Assembly: GCA_907163375.1 (NCBI GenBank)
Contig: CAJQUW010000478.1
Location: forward strand, 168,852-232,851
Source of the DNA: Prostheceraeus crozeri
Taxonomy: Eukaryota > Platyhelminthes > Polycladida > Euryleptidae
Direction of reading: 5' to 3'
Length of the DNA: 64,000 bases
Numbering within the stretch: the stretch's first letter is position 1; each line of letters opens with the position of its first letter. Under the pieces are notes generated by a model, which made no database searches, had not been told where the DNA came from, and worked only from the letters and a program-made list of their open reading frames with translations. A program made the translations under genes and the position numbers. Positions 49,700-62,700 of the stretch are shown piece by piece.

Positions 49700-51207
49700 T
49701 ATATAGTTCCCTTCTATCATGTCATTTCCATCACATTGACTCATATCTGAATTTCAAAATTTATGCTTACAAAGTGGTAACTTCCTTCTGTCCTCTGATG
49801 TGGCCTCAGTCGGCAAAAATTTAGGAGCTTCTTATAAAGACCTATAAATAGCATGAATTTTATTCATATAATATCATGCTATTTCGGCGGAATTTTCAAA
49901 TTCTCAATGTAAAAAGATTGCATGAACGTTTTATCCTCTATGCTTTTACGTGCTTCAGTTATTTGATTTCAGAATCATTATCACGAACAAGCTGCTACTA
50001 CTCGAATATTTATGCAAGAATTCATATTGATCGCGAACATTAAATGCTCCCTTTTCAATTTTTGACATAATGAGAATGCCGGGTACTTGTCATGCGCTTT
50101 TGATGATATCAATTCCCACGTGTTCTACATCTCCATGGTTTAGGTCAAAAATTTCATATTTCACCAAGCTGTCCTTTGTGAATTCTTGCAACCAAATAAT
50201 TCCTTTATCAACTAAAGACAGGGTCCAAATTTGAAGAATTATTTTCAAATAGCAAGTTTTAAATGTTGTTAAAGTGATTGATTGAATTTTTATGAGAATT
50301 TTATTCCATAAAATTGAAGCGCTTAGGTCTAGCGTTCTATATCCTTTTCCTCTTCAATTATTCTCGCCACCGATAAAGTTGTAAATTGGAGTAGGAAATG
50401 ACTGAATTAATAGCCTGTCCAAATCACCATTTAACATCCTTCATCGGCTATCACCAAATTAATTTGGGAGCTATGAAAGTGTGAGAACTGTCTAGATGTT
50501 GAATAAATCTCAAATTACAATTCGGACATCGCTGTCAGTGGCATGGAGTAGGGATATGAATAATATCAATTTCCATGAAAAATTCAGACAGTTATATGAG
50601 AATTATGGAAGTGAAAAGAATGACACGTTGTTAGCATTTTTGTCGCATCTATTAACAGATGAATGTTAAGCGAAATAGAACTATCGGACTAGAGGATTGG
50701 AAAAGCATGTTTTTTGAAATGTTTTTAAACAGAAAACATGCTGTTTATTTTGTTTTTTTGACTCTTTATTTCAGTATTTTAAGTCGCTTCTTTTCAATTT
50801 AGTTCGGCAGACAGAACGAGTTTTTGCACGGAAAGAGACCAAGGTTGAGACTTTCACATGATGATATGCACCCTTTGACTATCACGAATTTGCGCGTCTG
50901 TGAGTTCTAAACCGGGTTTCATTTTTTGCTGGGCAGAATCAAGGAAAGGCACATGTAAATCCAATGGGATGCAATCGGAGAATATTTTAAAGGATTTCTC
51001 AGACATCCGTTAGCGATGAATGATTACTTGATCATTTAGTCAATGCATTAAATCCTTTTCCACTCCACTTAAAAGTTCCTACATGTAGCATAGCTCCGTA
51101 TTTAATAGTACGTTAAGTAAACTGAGAATTTGCAACAATTTGTTCTAATAGGATGACAAAATAGAATCTTCACAATTCAAAGTCGTAATTACAGCATCAA
51201 AATTTAA
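49700..51207. other. Unannotated DNA right of the mariner
   Basis: 49,700-49,830 (minus) may continue the PLE remnant interrupted by the mariner (RRKLPLCKH, SQCDGNDM). Beyond that no gene, RNA or repeat end was recognised. Frames are short and without motifs. Confidence 0.4.
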
Positions 51208-51279
51208 GCCACTGGAGAGATTCGAACTCTCGACCCCTGGTTTACAAGACCAGTGCTCTAACCCCTGAGCTACAGCGGC
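51208..51279 (-). tRNA. tRNA-Thr (anticodon UGU)
   Basis: The complement forms a full cloverleaf: acceptor GCCGCTG/CAGTGGC (one G-U), D arm GCTCAGGGGTTAGAGC, anticodon stem CTGGT/ACCAG with loop CTTGTAA giving anticodon TGT (51,246-51,244), variable loop GGGTC, and T arm GAGAG-TTCGAAT-CTCTC. Box A and box B are intact. A run of four T follows on the minus strand (51,202-51,199), suitable for polymerase III termination. No intron; CCA is not encoded, as usual in eukaryotes. Confidence 0.95.
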
Positions 51280-52500
51280 TGCATTAGACTATCACGACTA
51301 TTAGAAAGAGATCATGTGTGTCAACTGTCAATTACAAGTATCAGCTTTATCTCTGAATGCACAAGTTGATTTGTGAGCATTCCTTTTCAGTAACAGATTG
51401 CGATCTTAATGGGATTAAATCATGAATTCATCTGGCGATATGATATCTGATAGGAATCTTTTCCTCAAGCGAGAAGCCAGAAATGACAATATTTCAATCA
51501 GTTTTGCTATGCAACATCTTGGCATGTCGATTTCAAACACGAGTTTAAGAAGTTCAAGCAGATAATTTCCGAATATCTTTAAATCTGCTTCAAAATATCG
51601 CTTTTGTATCCATTATCCTCATGGGGAGAGGAGAGACAGCTTCAATTGAGGTCAAATTGTCAAATAAATACAAAATTATTAGTAATTGTCAAAACTGTCC
51701 GATAACGTCTCTGTAAGCTATGCATTTCAGTCATGTTGCAGTTTATGACAGCCGCAATGTATCACTGTGAAGAAATCAGATGAGTTGACAGTTTGTTATA
51801 CATCGAGGATATTCTTCCATTAATGGTTACAAGGGACGTCCAAAAGTAGGACGATTCTGCACCATGTAGCAACTTATCATAATATACATGTATGCCAATA
51901 TTCGTAGTGTAAAACTTATTGCCTAATTATACAGCTTGATTGGTTGTTGTACTGTCTATATGAGGCAAGCGTTAAGAAAGATGATTATGCAAAATCTTGA
52001 TGTCTTTAGTCATGACAATCGTCAAATCAAATATGTGTCCACTCCAAGAGTAATGCCGATAACTGGGAAGATGAAGAAATTGACATTCTCTGATATTGTG
52101 CTAACTAAATTCGATTTAATTGGTCATTATAAAGAAATTGAACTTTTCGTTGAATGTGAAATGGCTAAGCAAGAGGTACTGAATGTGTTGTCATATAAAT
52201 TTTGAATCCTAAGATTATTGAATATCCTAAAAAGTAAAGAAAATGTATATGATAATGAATATACTATTGCGGAATATCAATAATGACTGTGTGATGAGAA
52301 AAATAATAATAAGAAGAATGAAACATCATACAAGTAAATGAGAAGTAGCAGAAGAGGACACGGAGTTTCATATTTGAATCAAAAGTTTTAAAGTTTGATG
52401 ATTTTCTGTGCTTTTTGTTGCTTTTGATACTCCAATACTTAGATCGCCAAATGTGGCATTTAAATGTAAGGAGCTGACTGACAAGTTGGCCAAGGTATTA
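51280..52500. other. Unannotated DNA right of the tRNA
   Basis: One 89-codon frame at 51,936-52,205 (+), MIGCCTVYMRQALRKMIMQN, has no recognised motif. No mobile-element end seen. Confidence 0.4.
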
Positions 52501-52534
52501 CAATGGGGATGCCATTCATGGTCTCCCGCATCCG

Positions 52535-52891
52535 TTGTTTAAGGACTATTGGATGGAGCGCCACAGAGTTTGCTTGGTGGTGCTCCATCTTTCTGTTTCC
52601 ATGTCAGCTTCAACAATCTTCTACAAGTCACGTGAAATTCCACATGATCCTAAAGATCTCTTGCTGTTATTGCGCGGCTTTAATTGTGACTTTGTCATCA
52701 TATTCAAAGAAGTTAGGAGGAACCAAGAACTTGTGAGTGAATCCGGCCCACACACTTTATTTCGCAGACTTAAAAGGGCTGTTCTTGAATTTCAGTTGAT
52801 TTTTTACGAATGCGAAAAGAGATTGAGCCTTTGGTCTTCAATGCTGCAACAGTTTTCCGACAATGATCGATTTCTTCAGAACATCTTGTGA
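52535..52891 (+). CDS. Possible ORF of 118 codons, unassigned
   Basis: MFKDYWMERHRVCLVVLHLS, then IPHDPKDLLLLLRGFNCDFV, VSESGPHTLFRRLKRAVLEF and YECEKRLSLWSSMLQQF. The composition is protein-like and helical and could be an exon or an old transposon piece. No family recognised, no splice support established. Codons just upstream (NGDAIHGLPHPL) keep the frame open to about 52,500. Confidence 0.3.
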   Translation: MFKDYWMERHRVCLVVLHLSVSMSASTIFYKSREIPHDPKDLLLLLRGFNCDFVIIFKEVRRNQELVSESGPHTLFRRLKRAVLEFQLIFYECEKRLSLWSSMLQQFSDNDRFLQNIL

Positions 52892-55357
52892 AGTGTCTGC
52901 TCACCTCTGGTGTTGCTAGCTCTTTGAACACGCGAAGATGGTCAACCAACAATTCTACTTCCTTAACTATTTATGTGAGCCAGACAGATCATAGACAGTG
53001 TCTATTACAATGGGCTGTTGGTTAATTGTCTGCCCTAAAATCGTTCTTTTTCGAGTGTGTTCAATTAAATGTTTAAATAATTATTTCTGATAGTTCTACA
53101 TGTGATTTTGGAATTGTAGCAATGTTGGAGCCACAGAATTAGATTCATCTGCGCGTGCTTCGGTTTCCTGGAAAGGAAGGGTTATATGCAACCTTAATAT
53201 CGAAATGGCACATCACAGAAGACAAGTTGCTCCTTCTCGAATGGATAATTCGTGTATTGCTTGCTACTGGAAATGGCCAACAGTAGGCTGCCAGTAGAGG
53301 ACACCAGACCCAGTGAGAGATGTGTGCGTGCTGTGATATCACTTCGCACACACCAAAACACACATCGTCTGGTAACATTCGATTCAGCGTATGCACTATG
53401 CAGTGAGGACTGGCTGAGAAGACGATGGTGAAATCATCAAGTGAACTAATTTTCGTACGCCTGCTACTTTTTTTAATAATGATCGGAAGGGCCAACATCA
53501 TGGAGAAAACTTGTGGGCAATGATCTGAATTCTTCGAATCTGAACGAATTCTGGCAATCGAGGCACTTTGCTGGAACTCACATTAATCCGCAAGCGACGT
53601 ACGACTTTTTTTCCTATTTCTGTAAGGTATTAGGAATTCCTTCTTTCCCACTTAATAGGTTCCTCGATGTGCCGTCGATTTCACATTAATCACACTTCTA
53701 GCAAACCGAAGCAGATAAACAAAATATTTAATTCTGTGGTTGGAACAATGAGAATTCTTGAAGCACCATCATAATTGCTATATACTGTACCGGTAACTGA
53801 TTTGTCATGACAAATAGTTTTCATTTTGTATGTGAGTGAAAAATATCACTCTTATGTAAACTGCCGGAGGGGAAATTAACCTTTCTGACTTACGGGATCA
53901 GAAGCTTAACTTTACCTCCCGCACATAGAGTAGGGATATATAAGCTTAGGTAGAGTGTCGACTCAAAAAAGTATCTGTATACACTGAAAATTTTTATATG
54001 AAAAGATTCAGTTTTTTGCGGAGATTGCATTCCCGTTGTCCAAAAAATTATTTGAGCACTTTTGAAAAAAGTCAAAATTTTCCGATTTATATACTACCGA
54101 GATGACTCTCCTAAATAAGTAGTATGAAACAAGTTGGATATCAAAAGTAATGAGTATTTGCTAATAAGTATCCTAACAAAGCGGAAATCAAGCTGATTAT
54201 CTAGGGAATTTCATGAATTGCATGATAATGAAAGTCTTCATGAAAAAAACGAGACCTTATTCCGCTTCTTGGCTGAAATTTCAAGTTTTCAATTCAATTT
54301 TCACCGGTATGATTTTATGATTCACTTAATTCATGTTTCATTTCTTGAATCTGAATAGTGATGTGGACCCATTTACATCCTTCAAAGTTAATTGAAATCA
54401 TGGTCTTTGATTATGTGATTTTGCTCTACCAGTGGCAGGTTGCTTATAAATGATCACGCTTAAGAAGATTCTCTTTAGGTTGAGCAGGAAAGCAATAGTA
54501 GGTCATCGAGCTGGCAATTACATTACCTCCCCAAGGCTGTCATGACACGGACGATCCGTAAAATAATGTCATTTCCTTCTGCTTTATGCTATCATTATCA
54601 CTCAATTCTGTGGTAATTTGTTCAAAACTGCATAAATGTGCATATCTCACATTTGGAAACAATTCCGACTGTATCCCCCTCGAGTTCATTTAATAAAATC
54701 GAAAGTGTATACTCATTGGGGATTTAATAAATGCTAAGCTACCTCTCTACCTAAATATACTTACTCTATGCTTCCGCACTTTTTCTCCGTAAACTCTGGA
54801 TAACAAAGGTTCGAAATTCATCAGACAAATTTTCTGATTTGGATGTTCTTTGTAAATGATTTGTCCAAATTTGACAGGAAAATAACTAATTATCTAATGT
54901 AATGTAAAAGAATACTGCTAGAGCGATGCACTTCCCCATAATTTTTTATGACACAAATGAAGTTCAGAAATAGCAGTCCTTATTCTGGATGGGCACGCAT
55001 TTGAGGCACAAAAGAGGAAACGGGTCCGAGTGTTGTAAGCATATTTCACAGGTGTCAGAGTATTTCCTTTGAAAATTGAAATGACAGACGAAGTTATCTT
55101 GGACTCATTTAATCAAAGATAAAATGCATAATGATTATAATGATGAATATAAGAATTGGAAAAATCTTTAGAAAAAGTTGTTCATTGGTAATTTTAGTTG
55201 TAAACATTTTGCAATGCATTTTATATAAATTGATGAATCAACCGCAAAATTTTAAGACAAATTTCTCTTCTGCCAAATTGGTAGAAGATGAAGAATGGCC
55301 TTTAATACGGTTTTGGGTATCTGAAGGGTATGGTACGTATCTGATGAAGGTTAGTAG
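52892..55357. other. Unannotated DNA before the hAT element
   Basis: Short frames only; a 118-codon minus frame at 53,145-53,501 lacks motifs. No terminal repeats, tRNA-like boxes or microsatellites were identified. Confidence 0.4.
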
Positions 55358-56067
55358 CAGGCCTGTAGCTAAGGGGGCTACGGAGGCGATGCCCCACCTG
55401 CAAAATTTTTCGCCCCCCTAGAAAATCATGGTGAAGATACTGTTAAATGGACTGGAAACTATAATTTCTGTATTTCTGAAACTATAATTTTTAAGTTAAC
55501 GAAAATTTATGAAAATTGATGTCTTCATATTTCCGAAAACTACTTTCGTTTTACTTTCTTTGTATAGAGTTAATTATCGCATAGAGATAACCCTGATAAT
55601 CACAAGTTGATACTACATACATCTCATAAAAATCGTTTACTCATATGGAGTGCAATTATTTTCATATTTTATGGCTCTATGTCTCTCTTCATATTTGTTA
55701 AATAAATGCTAAATCTCCCCGATTCCCATTGGAGATTTCTTGTTTTGATTTGTTTTTCAAATAAACTCTTATTTGTTTATTTATTTAAATAGGATTTTGC
55801 TTCTTATTGCAGGCATAGTGGTAAATACGTTATGGACAAATTTGTTATTAGAAAATCTAAAACTTCGTCAATTACTACAAGGGGTCAAGAACTAGGAAAC
55901 GATGGAAGTGGACTTCCTAGAGAAAGTGGAACAGATGAAACTGTTTTTTCTATTAGGTATAAAGAGCATGTCGCGAAAGGAAAGGAACCGTCTTCAACTG
56001 CCCCATGGATATCAAAGGTCAAACTATCAAGCGACCGGTCATCACTTCATTTCCAATTGATAAGAAC
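55358..56067 (+). mobile_element. hAT-like element, left part, cut by the LTR element
   Basis: CAGGCCTGTAGCTAAGGGG at 55,358 matches the hAT terminal pattern CAGnGGCGTAGCnAGGGGG, followed by GATGCCCC and CGCCCCCC. About 450 bases later a CAG acceptor (55,812) leads into MDKFVIRKSK (ATG 55,832), a start typical of zinc-finger-MYM/hAT transposases. The exon is interrupted at 56,068 by the LTR. The right part of the element would lie beyond the window. Confidence 0.55.
55832..56067 (+). pseudogene. hAT/ZMYM-like transposase, first coding exon
   Basis: MDKFVIRKSKTSSITTRGQE, then a polar linker, ending KLSSDRSSLHFQLIRT where the LTR begins. The linker is typical of hAT-Charlie and ZMYM-type proteins before the TTF zinc finger, which is not present in the window. 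Identification rests on the start motif and on the hAT-like end upstream. Confidence 0.45.
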
Positions 56068-56245
56068 TGTTGTAATAGGAGTCAGAGTTAGAACGCACAG
56101 TAAGCAGACATCTTTATTCGCAGGCTCGTAAGAGGTGTGTCATCGTACATACAGCGTCAGACAACCGGGCGTAAGCGCACACACGATTCGTCTCTCTTCG
56201 TCCAATGAGAGCACTCGTATCTCCAAGGGAAATCCTATCTCAACA
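56068..56245 (-). repeat. 3' LTR (left)
   Basis: 178 bp, bounded by TGTTG and CAACA. On the minus strand it carries an AATAAA-like polyadenylation signal (complement near 56,109-56,116). The outer flank on the left is AGAAC; the matching flank lies outside the window. Confidence 0.9.
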
Positions 56246-56504
56246 CCCTCCCCCTAAAAAATTTACAACATAGGGGTATATAGAAAGCAGATAACAAATA
56301 GATGAAAAACGCGTAAGTTCTCATGACTGAGAGTAAATAGAAACGGAAACAGTAGCTGAAAGTTTACGAAGTAGCTACGGATTAAACGAGTTTAAAATGT
56401 AACGATCAGGAGGTTGAACACAGCGTTGAGGATATCTCCGAGTTTGAGCACTTTGGCCCACTGGGGCTCCACCGATCGGATGTCCTGAAATCGATCCACT
56501 TGTC

Positions 56505-59500
56505 GCTTATTTTTATCACCGTATTCATAATCATTATTAACTTATCACGTTCTTACCTTACTATCTGATATACCTCCACACCACTATTTATTACTTCATA
56601 TTTATTCTCATTATTTTATTTCCACATCCACTTCTTACACACTTTTATTCTTTTCCATCCACATTACTAATATTGTCTTTCTTTTTTATATACCACTCTC
56701 TCCACTTACATTTTCTCCACTTTAATTTTTTTCTTCTCGTCACTTTTTTTACCAAGTGCTTTTCTTCCAATTTCACACTCCTATACTCTTTTTATTATTT
56801 TACCACCTTCATTTATGTTCCACTATTTACTATCTCCACCTAATCTCGTAACTTAATCCTTATTAAAATAATTATTCTTTCTTCACTATACTTAATTTTC
56901 CTTCACCTATATTATACCTGGCTCTTACTACTCACTTCCCTTCTCATGTTTTCCACCTAACTACTATTAATTGCCACTTTTCTTCAAATTATATCCTTAT
57001 ATTATTCTACAATTTTCCACATTATTTCTATTTCAACCAATCTTATAACTTCCACAACTGCGTACACCTTATTCATCACTTTTACCATTTCTTATATATT
57101 TTTTTCACTCCCACTTAACACTTTTCTACTATTGATATTTTTCTCACTACTATTATTATTTACATAATCGTTTATTGTTTCCTGCCTTCTTTCTTATCCT
57201 TCTTTTTATATTTCCGATCCACTTATGATACTATATTACTTAATAATCAATTTTCACTTTTTTCCACTTACTCATACAATTTTTTCCACAAATTTATTAA
57301 CTTACCTCATTTCATTTTTGTCCCACCTATATGACCACCTCCACTCGTACATATTTACAACCTATCCATCTTGTTCTTTTCACTTAATTTAGATCAACAT
57401 TAAATTTCCTCGCACAAACAAGCCACTACACTACGCCTTTAACTTATTCTTTTTACTTTACTGCATTCTTCATCCCTATGTACTCTATTTATTAGTATTA
57501 TAGATAATCGTTTCATCAAACCACATACTACTAATTCTCTATACCACATACCTTTCTCTCTTATCTATCCACTGCCACCAACGCGCACTTGCATATTATG
57601 CGGAATTACATTTTACTAAACTCTAAACTATCTTACCATTTCACTTATTTTATATTTTAAATTAGATATGATTCTCAATTACATTACTCTCAGCTATCTA
57701 CTAATTCCACCCCCACTCTTCAACTACTATATTCCCACTGTTAAATATAATATCCATACTGTTACATATTTCTTATACCACTCCTATAAAACACTGCCAA
57801 TTTACTATAAATATTACACTTCCCCACACAATAATCTGATCACTATAAACTGATATTCAACTCCTTTCTACACTTTCACATTCTCTCTCTATATATAACT
57901 TTACCTTCTATTTCTGACTACTTGAATTAACCCCCATAACTTTTCCATTTAGTATTAATTCATAAAAATCCACAAATTAATCTGTAATACTTACCACTAG
58001 TACCATACTTGTCCCACCACTATTTTTTCCCCACTCCTACATTACTTCCTTATCCCATTTACTTCCACTACTTCCTCTTACCACACATTCTACTTCTATC
58101 CACTTTCAATAAATTTTATTTAATACCACCACAGATTCCAAACATCTTTTTTCTTTAAAATACTTCTTAACTTTTTTTATTTTCTCTTTCCACTCTTACA
58201 CATCTCTTTCCACGATTAATCGTTCTTAACCAACTCAAATTTCCTTTCTACTTTCCCACCACCTCTTTTATTTTTTTAATTTATTAATATCCTCTTTTAA
58301 ACACTTAACTTACCAAACAATTTATTCATTAATTAACGAACTTCTATTAAGTACATATTATAACTTCATTTCCACTTTTCCACTAACTTTTAATTATTCT
58401 CCACACATTACCCTATATACAATATTTACTTTAACTTATTTTTTTCACCACCACTACCCTCTTTAACCATACATTCTCGTATTTTTTCTCGCTTAAACTT
58501 CATCTTGTGACACATTCCACTCTCACTTATCTGGATTATTTTTTTTTACACTTTATATACACTTTTTACTCCACTTTTTTCTTCCTTCGTCTTGTTACAT
58601 TATTCCCACCATCTTATCTTATTTCACACTCTCTTCACTTTTCCACTACTTCTCTCTATTTTTCTATCACTATTGTTACATCAGTTGTCTCTAAGATCCA
58701 CCTCCACTTCCCCTTTGTTAATCTGCCACTTTACCCACTTAACATACATTATTATTCCACTATATCTATTCCACTTTTCTAATTTTCTTATCCACCTTGC
58801 ACCTGTACTATATTTAAAGCATCATTCTCTTTTCCAACTAAAATTATCCCTACTCATACTCCCACTACCACTTACTCCACTTGTCACATATATACTTCCA
58901 ACCACTCGTAGAATATTTTATTTCCAACTACTTTATCCCTATTTCTATTTATCTACTTTAATATTAATTTCTTTTATATTAACTTTAAGAATTATCTCCA
59001 CCACGTTACTTTTTACCACAACACTATCTTAATTTCTTTTAATGTGGCTTTCCTACTCCACACTCACTTAATCATCCCACTTATTATTCTCTTTTAATAC
59101 TTATCTATCCACTCCACAGTCTATTTCACTTGTGGGGGGGGGGGGGTGTTGTGGGGTGTGGGGGGTGGGTGGGTGTGTGGGGGGGGGGGGAGTGCGGGGG
59201 GGGGGGGGTGAGGGGGGGGTAATACACTATTTTATTTACTATTTCCCAACAGTTTTTTTTTTTTGACTCAACTTTTATTTATTCAATATCCCACATCATT
59301 TTTGGTCTTTCCCACATTATTTTTATTTCATCCACTGCCACACCTTCGATATACAGCAACTATCAAAATTTCTCTTTTAATTAAATTCATTATCCGCACT
59401 TGGGGGGGGGGGGGTAATTCAAATTACTCACTCGCTTTCCCACTTTCACTCCACACTCCAATACCTTTAACAAAACAAAATAAAAATTTACTGATCACTT

Positions 59501-59790
59501 CCACTATCACCTCCAACAATCCATCAAAGTGTACCACTGATACAACCACTTATTGATTTACCCCATCTAACCACTAGACATTTAAAAACCACTAACATAT
59601 CGACTATACTATTCCACTTAACTTGCTCTACCGATCACAATCACTTCCGTAACACAACTACTTCCCACTTTAAACACTTAAATAATCTATCTTATTAACC
59701 ACTTGCTCTCTACCTCCCCACTTTAACTCTTTGACTCATATATTCCTTACTCCTACTTTTACATTCTTTTCTCTCCCTCTCATCTAACGA
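56505..59790. repeat. G-depleted 3.3-kb tract inside the LTR element
   Basis: Whole 60-base rows contain no G on the plus strand (56,581-56,640, 58,021-58,080, 58,141-58,200, 58,261-58,320), while C, A and T are all common. CCACTT and TTCCAC recur every few tens of bases, so it may be a decayed simple repeat. Frames of up to 146 codons here are composition artefacts. Confidence 0.8.
59132..59222. repeat. G/T-only block in the G-depleted tract
   Basis: About 90 bases consist almost only of G and T, with G runs up to about 14, the opposite of the surrounding composition. A second run of about 14 G lies at 59,402-59,414. Confidence 0.9.
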
Positions 59791-59794
59791 CCTT

Positions 59795-62700
59795 TTTTCC
59801 CCGCAATTTTGACAAGCGTGACACATGCCTATGGGCAAACCATCGCCGGACAGGTAGGTATGAGTACCCAAACGACCAGATGATAGTTCTGACAGAGAGT
59901 TTCCTCGAATTCGGAAGAAGAACACGTAAACCGCTCACCCAGGGTGATTATACAGGATGTCCGGTAACGAAAACAGTTTCGGTAAGTTTCGGTCCTCCTC
60001 CTTTGTCGATCCATTGAAGATTTGGTTCATGAATGGGCGTTCCCTTCAGAGTCGGTAGGAAGAGGTTTCCGGTTCGTTCTCATTTGCCTACCGTGTAGGA
60101 GAGCTGAAGGTGTTAATCCGGTATTAGTGTGAGGAGTCGAACGATAATTAGCAAGGAATTTCTGTACGTATGAATACCATTTGATACCATGGGATACCAC
60201 CGGATTTCCTAGTTGAGACTTCAATGTGCTGATTGGAAATACGCTCTATCAACCCCATTTGCTTGGGCATGAAAAACTGGGGTTCGATGGTGAACGTATG
60301 TCGTGGGAAAGCAAGGTATATTCAAACTCCGTAGCACGTACACTGAGAGGGCCATTGTCCGACACAATGGTTTTCCGGGAATCCTATTCCTTTTAATATG
60401 GGGGTACAAAATAGATCGGAACAGAATGTTAATAATACGCTCACCTGGTTATGTCCGAGACGAAATACACGAAAGGGAACTTCGAATTAAAGTCCAATGA
60501 TTGTATAAACTGCAAATAACGTTTCGCAGAAGGCAGGTAAGCCATAGGTCCTACGATGTATCCATACCGATCGTAATCTGCCATGGAGAATCTGGAGAAT
60601 CTGTCGGTATCACCGTAGGGGGAAAAGGAATTTGGCTAGTTTTCTATGACGATGCCACACGATTTATTTTTTATATGTGTGTTGCAAATTGAGTGATGTA
60701 ATCACGAATAACTTTGTTGATTGAAGGCCACCAGAAAGTCCATTGAGATTTGGTCTTCTAACCGTTCGATTGATTCCTTGATGGGATTTCATGCGCTATT
60801 TTCCGATAATCCTTCGTCGCAACGCTTGTGGAGGAACAAGCCGATTCCTGGGCCCACGAAACAACCAATCCATCACTGATTGAGGAGTTCAAGTTTCACG
60901 GCCTGGAATGGCCGCCATTGATGTTTTCTTCCCGTTGTCAATGATTGGCCCCTTTCAGGAATTTTCTGAAGAACAAAGACCTCTCTGTCGACCCGTAACA
61001 TGTTTCTTAAAATCAGAAGAAGAAATAGTCCCTGTAGTGAAAATAGAGATATGATCGTAATATGCTCCGTGTGAAGAGGGTGTCTAAAGAGTTCGTTTAT
61101 TATGAATTCGTCACCAGAAAGACTAGCTCTCGACAGAAAATCTGCAATACAGGTTTTCAGAACCTTTAACAATAATGAATGGTTTGTTAAGTGAACGGAA
61201 GAAATTTAGTAACACATTATCGGAGCGAATAACGCGGAATGACTTGAAGGGTATCACGTTTCGTGAATGATGGAAACTAAAGGTTTTGTGAGATCGGTTT
61301 GAACCATCAAATGTACTGTCCCCATAAGAAATATTTTCCAACGCTTGACAAGCAAAAGATAATCGCTAAGAGGCTTCTTTCTCAATAACAGAATACGAAC
61401 GTTCTGCCGGAGTTAGCGTAATCGATAAAGCCAAAGGCTATCCACTTTTTGTTTAATTATGTCGTCATACTGTAAGATGAACGCAACCCTATCCTGTAAA
61501 TCACTTGCATCGGTTTGTACTTCAGTACGTACTTTCAAATCTGGATTGAAGATTGAAAAGTGTAGTTTTTTCAGTAACAACCTGCTTCATTCAGCCTATC
61601 ATAAGGCATCCTGAGTATGACATATCCCATGTCCAAGGAACGTTCTTCCCTAGTAAGAACGTAGTAATGGTTCGGCCCAAGTCTGAGTATGATGGAAATG
61701 AATTTTGCGTTAATAACTGATTTAGCTCCAAGGAAGGGATTTTACTTCAGAAGAAGATTTCAACGGAGGCGAATTGACTATAAGCTTTCAACCTTATTCG
61801 GATCTGGCTCGATGCACATTTTTTGAAATAACGTGACCCATGAAACGTAATGTGTCGCGAGAAATCTGCGAATTTTGCTTTGTTGATGTGGAATCCTGCG
61901 GCTGCTATCTTGCCTAAAGAACCGTGTGATAATCTTTGATCGTGTTGTTCCTGAGTATTTCCTAGCTATAATTATGTCCATCGAGATAACACTGAACTCC
62001 AGGCACTGTCACCTAAAATTTTGTTCATCATCAACTTTTTGAAACACTCCTGGAGCGGATAGCAAGTCCGTAAGGAACCTTTTTTTGAACCTATACAATC
62101 CATCTTGGGTGACAAAGTTGTAGTAAATGTGTTCTACTACTTTCATGCAGAGGTACGATCTGTAGAAAAGCATTTTCAAATCTAAAAACTGAGAACTTCG
62201 AACAGTCTCGCACTTTCAAAGAAAAATTTCTTCCAAGGAAAGGTAAAGGAATAGACCATCAATAATTGATAGCTTTACTTCACATCTCTTCAGTCCTAAA
62301 CAGAGTCGTACCTTTCCATTAGGCTTTTGTACTACTACAAGGTTTTGAAACCCCATTCACTTTCATCAACCTTTCTATGGATATCTTTTTGCTCCATTTG
62401 GTTAAGTTCTTGTTTCACTTTATCTCTAAAGTGCTAATGGAATTCAGCGAATTTTCCTGTTTTTAACTAGGAAATGATATCATCTCGACAGCGCCTACTT
62501 TGTGATTGAAGTTTAAAGGCTTACAATAGCAGATACGGAGTTAAACCTGCCAGATGAGTGTAAACATCAAGTTGTTCGATATGCCTTCAGACCTAATAGA
62601 GCCTTTCCCACTTTTCGGTTAACAATTCACTGTTTCAAAAAGTAGTTTCTGTTATTCCATGACAGTTCATCATTTCAATCTGACCTAACCACATTAATGT

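Noticed and set aside
51208-51279. tRNA-like sequence as a SINE head
   Set aside because: The cloverleaf is perfect, a terminator follows directly, and no tail or second copy is present.
58507-59032. Frames of 91-146 codons in the T/C-rich tract
   Set aside because: They arise because a strand nearly lacking G rarely forms TGA or TAG; products are low-complexity L/S/F/T/Y strings in several overlapping frames.
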